A stretch of DNA of 37,888 nt. Origin: Chloroflexota bacterium (GTDB lineage Bacteria > Chloroflexota > Dehalococcoidia > Lucifugimonadales > Australimonadaceae). A program made the translations under genes and the position numbers. This document shows, in pieces, positions 32,038 to 37,888 of this stretch. The notes beneath the pieces are model-generated. The model ran no database searches, had not been told where the DNA came from, and was given only the letters and a program-made list of their open reading frames with translations. Each line of letters opens with the position of its first letter. Position 1 is the stretch's first letter. The stretch covers positions 191,068-228,955 of the forward strand of contig JAPPHT010000070.1 of NCBI GenBank assembly GCA_028874795.1, given 5' to 3'.

Positions 32038-32835
32038 TTGGATATCGGTAATGCGATCTCGCAGTATCTGTCTGAACGTGCGAACAAACTCGATTCTTAT
32101 GCACACCAGGAACTGAACCGGTTCGCGCGCGCGATGCGCGCCGTGAGCGGCTCCGAGCGACCGATCGATCAGTTGAAGGCTCCCCAGGTTGCGGCGTACG
32201 CCGAACGCGAAGTCGCCAACGGCGGCGACGTCCACGCCCGCCTTCGTCCCGTCAAAGACTTCCTCACCTACCTCGGGAAGAAGGGGTTCCACTCCGAGAA
32301 CCTCTCCGTGCACGTGAAGATACCGCGGCCGAGCGTGCGGGGCGGGATGGCCGTTGCGTCCTCACGCGCGACCTTCCAGACGATGGAGATGACGCAGAGC
32401 GGCCTGGAGGCCCGGAAGAAGGAGCTGGCGGACCTGAAGGGCCAGCGCCCGGACATCGTGCAGGCTATCCGCATCGCCGCGGCAGACAAGGACTTCCGAG
32501 AGAATGCGCCGCTGGACGCCGCGCGCGAGGAGCAAGGCAAGATCGAGGCCCGCATCCGCGACCTCGAGGAGGAGATACGGCGCGCCGAGGTTGTCGACAG
32601 CGCGGGCGGCTCCAGCGTCAAGGTCGGCGCGACCGTTTCACTGCGCGATCTGGAGACGAAGAGGGACGTCACGTACACCATCGTCGATACGATGGAAGCG
32701 GACCCGTCCTCGTTCAAGATATCCGTCTCGTCACCGGTCGGAGCGGCCATAGCGGGCAAGACCGAGGGCGCGGAGGTGAGCGTCCAGACCCCCAAGGGCG
32801 CCCGCAAGTACGTCATCAGCAAGGTCAAGTTCTAG
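32038..32835 (+). CDS. GreA/GreB-like elongation factor with an added N-terminal SAM-like domain
   Basis: A 265-residue protein. Residues ~113-265 form a complete Gre factor: the coiled-coil (GLEARKKELADLKGQRPDIV..GKIEARIRDLEEEI) with the acidic tip pair Asp152/Glu155 in DKDFRENAP, then the FKBP-like C-domain (VKVGATVSLRD..KYVISKVKF). Gre factors stimulate RNA cleavage by backtracked RNA polymerase. Residues ~1-100 (AISQYLSERANKLDSYAHQE..PVKDFLTYLGKKG) look like the SAM-like core-binding domain of tyrosine recombinases, without any catalytic domain. TTG 32038 is chosen because AGGGAGAAGG lies 7 nt upstream; the alternative ATG 32017 has no ribosome site. pyrD follows. Confidence 0.85.
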   Translation: MDIGNAISQYLSERANKLDSYAHQELNRFARAMRAVSGSERPIDQLKAPQVAAYAEREVANGGDVHARLRPVKDFLTYLGKKGFHSENLSVHVKIPRPSVRGGMAVASSRATFQTMEMTQSGLEARKKELADLKGQRPDIVQAIRIAAADKDFRENAPLDAAREEQGKIEARIRDLEEEIRRAEVVDSAGGSSVKVGATVSLRDLETKRDVTYTIVDTMEADPSSFKISVSSPVGAAIAGKTEGAEVSVQTPKGARKYVISKVKF

Positions 32836-32907
32836 GTCGCAGCGCTGTTCGGGTTCGTACGCAAGCGCCTACGCTCGCTCCTGTGGGGGGCGGCGTACCG
32901 CCGTGCC

Positions 32908-33879
32908 GTGCGGCCGCTGCTCTTCAAGCTTCCTCCCGAGACCGCTATCAACGCGAGCACCCGCGCGCTCAGCGTGCGACCGCTGTGGCGCGCGCTGGGG
33001 CCCTACACCGACGAAGTCGGCCTGCCCGCCTCCGTGGGGGGCGTTGTCCTCCGCAACCCCGTCGGGCTCGCCGCGGGACTCGACAAGCACTGCGCGTCGC
33101 TGGACAGCCTCGCCGCGCTGGGCTTCGGGTACGTGGTCGGCGGCACGGTGACAGCGCAGCCGCGGCCCGGCAACCCGAAGCCACGCGTCCTGCGGCTCAC
33201 CGAGCAGGAGTCGATCATCAACGCACTCGGCTTTCCGGGCGACGGCCTGGACGCGGCCCTCGCCCGGCTCGAACGGCTGCGCCGGATGCCTGCGCGCGTC
33301 CTCGTGAGCATCGCGGCGCTGGACGCGGAGGAGACGGCCGAGTGCGCCGTGCGGCTACAGCCACTCGTCGACGGCGTGGAGGTGAACATCAGCTCCCCCA
33401 ACACGGCCGGGTTGCGCCGCTTCCAGGAGCCGGATGCGCTGCGCGGCCTGCTTGGCATGCTGAACGCCGTGCGGCTGAAGCCGCTGTTCGTGAAGATACC
33501 CCCGTGGACGAACGAACAGGAGCGCGAGCAGGTGCTCGCCCTCGTGCGTGTTTGCCGCGAGGAAGGCGTGGACGCGGTGACGGCGGCGAATACCGTTCCC
33601 GTGGAGGATGGACGCCTGGCCACCGGACGCGGCGGACTGAGCGGGCGTGCGATACTGGAGCGCATGCTGGCGATGCTGCCCGATGTACGAGCAGAGTTGG
33701 GAAGCGGGGTGGGACTGAACGCCTGCGGGGGCATCGCCTCCGCGGACGACGCCCGCGCGGCGCTGGAGGCTGGCGCGGACACCGTCCAGCTCTATACCGG
33801 GCTCGTGTTCCGAGGGCCCGGGCTCGTCGAGGAGATATGTCGAGGACTGCGCGACCGCCCACCGGAGGGCTGGCGATGA
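32908..33879 (+). CDS. pyrD: Dihydroorotate dehydrogenase, class 2
   Basis: A 323-residue FMN enzyme that oxidises dihydroorotate to orotate in pyrimidine synthesis, passing electrons to quinones. The class 2 signatures are NPVGLAAGLDK, GTVTAQPRPGNPKPRVLRL, the catalytic Ser163 in NISSPNTAGLR and Lys196 in VKIPPW. The first ATG/GTG/TTG-type start is GTG 32908, giving MRPLLFKLPPE. Upstream the same frame reads on as LFGFVRKRLRSLLWGAAYRR, which looks like the family's membrane-associating N-terminal helix and could start at CTG 32845. It follows the greA-like gene by 72 nt and its stop overlaps the next ATG. Confidence 0.93.
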   Translation: MRPLLFKLPPETAINASTRALSVRPLWRALGPYTDEVGLPASVGGVVLRNPVGLAAGLDKHCASLDSLAALGFGYVVGGTVTAQPRPGNPKPRVLRLTEQESIINALGFPGDGLDAALARLERLRRMPARVLVSIAALDAEETAECAVRLQPLVDGVEVNISSPNTAGLRRFQEPDALRGLLGMLNAVRLKPLFVKIPPWTNEQEREQVLALVRVCREEGVDAVTAANTVPVEDGRLATGRGGLSGRAILERMLAMLPDVRAELGSGVGLNACGGIASADDARAALEAGADTVQLYTGLVFRGPGLVEEICRGLRDRPPEGWR

Positions 33880-34223
33880 CGCAGGAAGAGCGCGTCCGCG
33901 CGGCAGAGGACGTACTCGCCGCCACGGGGCCGTTGCGCAACCTGTCGGACGAGGTCCGCTCCTATCCGCTGCGACTGCTGCGCCTCGTGGCAGAGCAGTA
34001 CGCCGTCCGCAACGCGGCAGTGTCCGACCACCTGCTGCGGCTGCCGCCCTACCTGGGCGAGACTGCGCTGCGCGGCCTGCTGGAGGGCGGGTTCGTGGAG
34101 CGTGTGACGGCGTCATACGCCGTTTACGCGTATGCGCCGACGCCGGAGGGGCTGGCGCTGCTGGCATCCCTGGATGGGGATGCGGACGCTCCGAAGGGGA
34201 GGAAGCCCCGCAAGCGGGCGTGA
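33876..34223 (+). CDS. Small winged-helix-like protein of unknown function
   Basis: A 115-residue protein beginning MTQEERVRAAEDVLAATG, with helices followed by GFVERVTASYAVYAYAPTPEGLALLASL. That end resembles the recognition helix and wing of MarR/PadR-like winged-helix proteins, where YxxTPxG is a common turn. The C-terminus is Lys/Arg-rich (KGRKPRKRA). No specific family is recognised. The ATG overlaps the pyrD stop (ATGA), so it is translationally coupled to pyrD. A regulatory role is only a guess. Confidence 0.7.
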   Translation: MTQEERVRAAEDVLAATGPLRNLSDEVRSYPLRLLRLVAEQYAVRNAAVSDHLLRLPPYLGETALRGLLEGGFVERVTASYAVYAYAPTPEGLALLASLDGDADAPKGRKPRKRA

Positions 34224-34236
34224 GCCCTGCGTGGAA

Positions 34237-34270
34237 GGGCACCCACGAGGGGCGCCCCTGCACCAGGCAC
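34237..34270 (+). repeat. Tail segment of family E, partial copy
   Basis: GGGCACCCACGAGGGGCGCC followed by CCTGCACCAGGCAC, nearly identical to 26271-26304. The rest of the element is absent. Confidence 0.6.
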
Positions 34271-34363
34271 CCGAAAGGACTCTGCGCGCTAAGTGCGGGC
34301 CCCACTCCGTCCGGCAAGACAACCCCACTCCCACCAGCCCCGCCACGTGACCTGCCCGGTCAC

Positions 34364-34408
34364 CCTGGATTCCCGCCGGTGCGGGAATGACGGAGGATCG
34401 CGAATGAC
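34364..34408 (-). repeat. Family A repeat, copy 8, with duplicated flank
   Basis: CTGG, the hairpin ATTCCCGC-CGGT-GCGGGAAT and GACGGAGG, then a second GCGAATGACGGAGG directly after. It ends 7 bp before the stop codon of the lipoprotein gene at 34415, again at a gene's 3' end. Confidence 0.7.
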
Positions 34409-34414
34409 GGAGGT

Positions 34415-35527
34415 TCAGCGCTCGCGGCCACGCGCCCAGTTGAGCTCGACGAAGCCCTGGCCGACCACTTCGCCGGAGGGGTCCAGCACGTCGACGCCAG
34501 CTTCCCAGTAGGTGACGCCGATCGTGCCGCTACGGTACTCGGACTCCACTTCGAGCGGACGCAGGAGGAGAGAGAGCCCCTCGGAGGGCACCTCCACGCT
34601 CCAGTGCGTGCGATAGGCTGTGCCGGTGACAGGGCTGCGCCAGACCGGTTCGCCGGGTGTGAACGAGACCTCGTCCTCGAGCAGCGTCCGCGCCGGCCGG
34701 CCCGGCCTGCGGAGCGTTGCGTACCGCTCGATGAGCGGGCCCTCGCGCTCGTAGAGGCTGGAGACCATGAGGTCGGTGCCGTCGTCCAGCTGGATGCTCG
34801 TCCAGTCCCACTCGACGGCGACCGGCTGGAAGTCGCCCCACTGCTTGTCGAGCCACGCCAAGCCCGTGACGCCGGTGGTGGAACCGTCGGGGAGCGCCAG
34901 CGTGCCGCTCAGCTCGAGGCGCGGGCGGGTGTAGTAGTAGGTCACGCCGGCGTAGTCGAAGTCCACGAGTCCGCCCTGGTGCAGTAACGGCTCGGTCGTT
35001 GCGCGGAGCGTGAGGTCGTACGCGTAGCCGTCCGCCTCCGCGCGGAGCGAGTAGGTCTCGCCTCCCACGCCCGCCATGAGCGAACCCAGGACGGCGAGCT
35101 CGAAGTCTCCCGGCGTCGTCTCAACCGGAGCGGCGACCTCGAAGAGTTCCGTATGCGCATAGCCCGCTGCTCCGCCACCGAGGCCGATGTGCCGGACGTG
35201 AGCAGCGACGCCGCTGGAGGGCTCGCGGATGCGGAAGACGACGTCGTGCAGGGCGTAGCGGTCCTGCTCCTCCGACGTGAAGTGGGCGTTGAAGTACCAC
35301 CACTCGACGAGGAAAGTGTGCGGTGACTCGTCGGCGGGCAGGGTGAGCTGCGGGAGCTCGCTCAGGGGCACGAAAGTCGGTATGGGGAAGGGGGTCGGGG
35401 TAGCGGTGGGCGTGGGCGCAGGGAGGGGCGTCGCCGTGGGAGTCGGCGTCGGGGTCGGCGACGCGCACGCGGCGATCAGGCCGGCGGCGAGTCCGAGGGA
35501 GGTGAATGCGCGTGCTGCCCGGTCCAT
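34415..35527 (-). CDS. Secreted lipocalin-like lipoprotein (AttH/CrtC-like family)
   Basis: A 370-residue predicted lipoprotein. The signal LGLAAGLIAAC ends in a lipobox Cys at about residue 21, followed by a PTPTPTPT linker to about residue 50. The body has the family marks FLVEWWYFNAHF, LAWLDKQWGDFQP and EWDWTSIQLDDG, typical of the AttH/CrtC two-lipocalin fold once annotated as predicted secreted hydrolase. Carotenoid hydratase activity is possible in the family, but the exported location and lack of carotenoid genes speak against it. The linker resembles that of the HtrA-type lipoprotein. It is divergent from the alpha/beta hydrolase gene, with 75 bp between starts. Confidence 0.8.
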   Translation of the reverse strand: MDRAARAFTSLGLAAGLIAACASPTPTPTPTATPLPAPTPTATPTPFPIPTFVPLSELPQLTLPADESPHTFLVEWWYFNAHFTSEEQDRYALHDVVFRIREPSSGVAAHVRHIGLGGGAAGYAHTELFEVAAPVETTPGDFELAVLGSLMAGVGGETYSLRAEADGYAYDLTLRATTEPLLHQGGLVDFDYAGVTYYYTRPRLELSGTLALPDGSTTGVTGLAWLDKQWGDFQPVAVEWDWTSIQLDDGTDLMVSSLYEREGPLIERYATLRRPGRPARTLLEDEVSFTPGEPVWRSPVTGTAYRTHWSVEVPSEGLSLLLRPLEVESEYRSGTIGVTYWEAGVDVLDPSGEVVGQGFVELNWARGRER

Positions 35528-35562
35528 CGGCTACTTCTGTCAAACCAGATTACCCGAACGCG

Positions 35563-35592
35563 TGACGCCATGGGGAGTGGTTGGCCTAGAAT
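35563..35592 (+). promoter_or_regulatory. Predicted promoter of the alpha/beta hydrolase gene
   Basis: TGACGC (35563-35568), 18-bp spacer and TAGAAT (35587-35592). The predicted start is about 4 nt before ATG 35603, so the transcript would be nearly leaderless. Confidence 0.45.
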
Positions 35593-35602
35593 AGCCTGCG
35601 CT

Positions 35603-36526
35603 ATGCGACTCGCCATCCCCACGACCCTGCGAGGCAGAGCCCTGCTTGCCGCAGCCGTCGTCATCATCGCCGGGCTGCTCTACCTTCTCGTCTCGCTGTA
35701 TATCGTCAACACTGCGCTGGTCGCGGAGCGAAACGAGATCGAGGAGCGGCCGGAGGACTTCGGCCTCCGGTACGACGAGGTGGAGTTCTCTCCTCGCGAC
35801 TGGCCGGAGCTCACGCTGCGGGGCTGGTGGCTTCCGGCCGAGGACGCGAAGGGCGTCGTCATCCGCGTCCACGGGCTGGATGGCACGAGAGACTCGTCGC
35901 TGGGACTCTCGAAGGCGCTGGTGGAGGGTGGCTACTCGGTGCTCGTCTTCGATCTGCGCGGGCACGGCGAGTCCGACATCGCGCAGATGGGCGCAGGCAT
36001 CCACGAGCAGGACGACCTGCGGGGCGCGATCGACTATGTACTGACGCATCGCGGCGCGGAGCCGGGCCGCATCCTCGTGTACGGTGACTCGTTCGGGGGC
36101 GCCATCGCGCTGATGACGGCTGTGGATGAACCCGGAGTGGTGGGGCTGTTCTCCGACTCGTCGTTCACGAGCGTATCCGACCTGCTGATCCAGGAGGTCG
36201 CGGACCGCACGAGGGCGGCACGCTGGAGCGCCACCGCGCTGCGCCCGGGCATCCTCTTCGTGGCGAACACCGTGAAGGGGCTGGACATCAACGAGGTGCG
36301 TCCCGTCGACTCGGCCGGGCTGTACGAGTACCCGCTGGGGCTCGCGCACTGCCGCGCAGACGAGCGCGTCCCGCTCTTCCACCTGGCACAGATACGCGAG
36401 CAGTTGCAGGAGTTTCCGCACATGGTCATCTACGAAGACTGCGAGCACAGCCAGGGTTGGGAAGACTACACGGACCACTACGAGGCGTTCCTGCTGAACT
36501 ACTTCGACGAGCGACTGGGGTTGTGA
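35603..36526 (+). CDS. Membrane-anchored alpha/beta hydrolase
   Basis: A 307-residue protein. An N-terminal helix (LLAAAVVIIAGLLYLLVSLYI, about residues 14-34) anchors it, probably with the catalytic domain outside. The hydrolase fold shows the oxyanion region IRVHGLDGTRDS, nucleophile Ser163 in the GDSFGG elbow, the Asp of CRADERVP and the His of CEHSQGW. It belongs to the broad serine-hydrolase group; substrate could be an ester or peptide and is not set by the sequence. ATG 35603 lies just downstream of TAGAAT and gives a compact anchor. It is convergent with ftsH 13 nt away. Confidence 0.85.
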   Translation: MRLAIPTTLRGRALLAAAVVIIAGLLYLLVSLYIVNTALVAERNEIEERPEDFGLRYDEVEFSPRDWPELTLRGWWLPAEDAKGVVIRVHGLDGTRDSSLGLSKALVEGGYSVLVFDLRGHGESDIAQMGAGIHEQDDLRGAIDYVLTHRGAEPGRILVYGDSFGGAIALMTAVDEPGVVGLFSDSSFTSVSDLLIQEVADRTRAARWSATALRPGILFVANTVKGLDINEVRPVDSAGLYEYPLGLAHCRADERVPLFHLAQIREQLQEFPHMVIYEDCEHSQGWEDYTDHYEAFLLNYFDERLGL

Positions 36527-36539
36527 GGGGCGAGCGCGC

Positions 36540-37888
36540 CTAGGCGCCGACGGGGACGGCGCCGTCCAGCGGGGGCGCTTCGGATGCGAAGAGCTGCTCC
36601 AGGTCCGGACCCTCGATACTCTCGTTGAGCATGAGGTAGCGCGCTATCTGGACGAGCTTGGGGTAGTTCTCCAGCAGGAGCCGTTTGGCGGTGTGGTAGG
36701 CGTCCACGACGATGGACTGCACCTCTTCGTCGATCTCCTGAGCGACCTTCTCCGAGTAGTCCCGCATTTCGGAGATCTCCCGTCCGAGGAAGACCATCTC
36801 TTCGCGCTTGCCGAAGGTGCGGGGCAGCAGACTCTCGCTCATCCCGTAGCGGGTGACCATCGCGCGCGCTATCTGCGTCACCTGCTCGAGGTCGTTGCTC
36901 GCGCCGGTCGTCACCTCGTTGAACGTGATCTCCTCGGCGACGCGGCCGCCCAGCGCCATGGTGATGCGGTCTATCAGTTGGGGGCGCGAGTAGAACATCC
37001 TGTCCTCTTCGGGCAGGGACTTGGTGTAGCCAGCAGCCATCCCTCGCGAAACGATGGATATCTTCTGCACGGGGTCGCCATGCTCCAGCAGGTGCCCGAC
37101 GAGCGCGTGCCCGCCCTCATGGTAGGCGACGATCTCCTTCTCCTTCTGGGAGATGACGCGCGTGCGGCGCTCGGGTCCCATCGTCACGCGGTCGATCGAC
37201 TCCAGCATGTCCGACATGCTGACGGTCTTCTCACTGCGCCGCGCGGCAAGGATGGCGGCCTCGTTGACGAGGTTAGCGAGGTCGGCGCCGCTGAACCCCG
37301 GTGTCTGCCGGGCAAGGCGCTCCAGGTCGACATCCTCGCCGAGGGGTTTGCCCTTGCAGTGCACCTGCAGGATGGCGACACGGCCGTTGATGTCCGGCAG
37401 GTCCAGCACGACGCGCCGGTCGAAGCGTCCGGGCCGCAGCAGCGCCGGGTCCAGGATGTCAGGGCGGTTCGTTGCGGCGATGACGATGACGTTCGTGCTG
37501 GTCTCGAAGCCGTCCATCTCGACGAGGATCTGGTTGAGGGTCTGCTCGCGCTCGTCGTGGCCTCCGCCCAGGCCTGCGCCCCGGTGCCGTCCGACGGCGT
37601 CGATCTCGTCAACGAAGACGATGGACGGCGCGTTTCGCTTCGCTTGGTCGAACAGGTCCCGCACGCGGGACGCTCCCACGCCCACGAACATCTCGACGAA
37701 CTCCGAGCCGCTGATGGAGAAGAAGGGCACGCCAGCCTCTCCCGCGACGGCTTTGCTGAGCAGCGTCTTGCCGATGCCGGGCGGGCCCACCATGAGCACG
37801 CCCTTGGGGATGTGCGCGCCGAGAGCGAGGAAACGCTCCGGGTACTTGAGGAACTCCACGACCTCCTGCAGCTCGGTCTTGGACTCCT
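36540..37888 (-). CDS. ftsH: ATP-dependent zinc metalloprotease FtsH, C-terminal part (cut by the window)
   Basis: About 449 residues of FtsH; the membrane-spanning N-terminus lies beyond the window end, where the frame is still open ([19 protein letters not shown]). FtsH unfolds and degrades membrane and cytosolic proteins. The AAA domain has Walker A GPPGIGKT (Ile in place of the usual Thr), Walker [11 protein letters not shown] and the arginine-finger region [10 protein letters not shown]. The protease domain has the zinc motif HEGGH and the distal acidic region [18 protein letters not shown]. The C-terminus is short and ends in a proline-containing tail. Confidence 0.96.
   Translation of the reverse strand, partial: ESKTELQEVVEFLKYPERFLALGAHIPKGVLMVGPPGIGKTLLSKAVAGEAGVPFFSISGSEFVEMFVGVGASRVRDLFDQAKRNAPSIVFVDEIDAVGRHRGAGLGGGHDEREQTLNQILVEMDGFETSTNVIVIAATNRPDILDPALLRPGRFDRRVVLDLPDINGRVAILQVHCKGKPLGEDVDLERLARQTPGFSGADLANLVNEAAILAARRSEKTVSMSDMLESIDRVTMGPERRTRVISQKEKEIVAYHEGGHALVGHLLEHGDPVQKISIVSRGMAAGYTKSLPEEDRMFYSRPQLIDRITMALGGRVAEEITFNEVTTGASNDLEQVTQIARAMVTRYGMSESLLPRTFGKREEMVFLGREISEMRDYSEKVAQEIDEEVQSIVVDAYHTAKRLLLENYPKLVQIARYLMLNESIEGPDLEQLFASEAPPLDGAVPVGA

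Noticed and set aside
34415-35527. Carotenoid 1,2-hydratase (CrtC) role
   Set aside because: The fold is similar, but the protein is an exported lipoprotein and no carotenoid genes are nearby.
35528-35560. TTGACA on the minus strand just before the lipoprotein gene as its -35 box
   Set aside because: It lies only about 10 nt before the ATG, leaving no room for a -10 box and a start site.

Overview
The window is a GC-rich bacterial chromosome segment with dense, mostly short operons and a heavy load of small dispersed palindromic repeats between genes. The gene families, the Thr/Pro-rich lipoprotein linkers, a GreA factor with an extra N-terminal domain, an ileS with a T-box leader and the repeat-filled intergenic DNA together suggest a Chloroflexota member, possibly of the Dehalococcoidia/SAR202 type. 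That assignment is inference: there is no rRNA here. No phage, CRISPR array, rRNA or tRNA was found.

Layout. 1-2470: the end of a NEW3-domain membrane protein plus an ABC ATPase and permease (translationally coupled). 2474-5304, minus strand: a two-TM small protein, an amidase and a 3-hydroxyisobutyrate-dehydrogenase-like enzyme. 5305-6181: gene-free, repeat-rich. 6182-14744, plus strand: Gal80-like Gfo/Idh/MocA protein, recG, an enolase-superfamily protein, sucC-sucD and a DUF2851 protein. 14757-20575, minus strand: PAP2-like protein, small membrane protein, ilvE (consensus promoter), comEC (frameshifted) and an MFS transporter. 20722-21144: a PPOX-type flavin protein. 21141-24942, minus strand: epimerase, nadX-like gene, rph and an HtrA-type lipoprotein protease. 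24943-27819: repeats, a GNAT gene and a second epimerase paralogue. 27820-31904: ileS with a T-box leader. 31953-34223, divergent: greA-like gene, pyrD and a small winged-helix-like gene. 34415-36526: a divergent pair, AttH/CrtC-like lipoprotein and alpha/beta hydrolase. 36540-37888: the C-terminal part of ftsH, cut by the window edge.

The most unusual signal is the repeat system. Family A is a short hairpin of the TTCCCGC..GCGGGAA type with compensating stem changes between copies. Family B is a CCCTCTCC..GGGAGAGGG palindrome. Family E is a roughly 100-bp element combining a strong hairpin with a four-tract G-quadruplex motif. Three of four full E copies sit 30-51 nt upstream of a start codon on the sense strand. 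Families A and B have also entered the ileS reading frame and are read through as extra peptide, much as Rickettsia palindromic elements are. A separate 69-bp repeat, resembling a portable promoter plus start codon, occurs twice in opposite orientation.

Most of the genes are housekeeping (SucCD, IleS, IlvE, RecG, RNase PH, FtsH, PyrD) mixed with catabolic-type enzymes. Several of the latter carry substitutions at canonical catalytic positions: the Gfo/Idh protein, the enolase-superfamily protein, both epimerases and the PAP2 protein.
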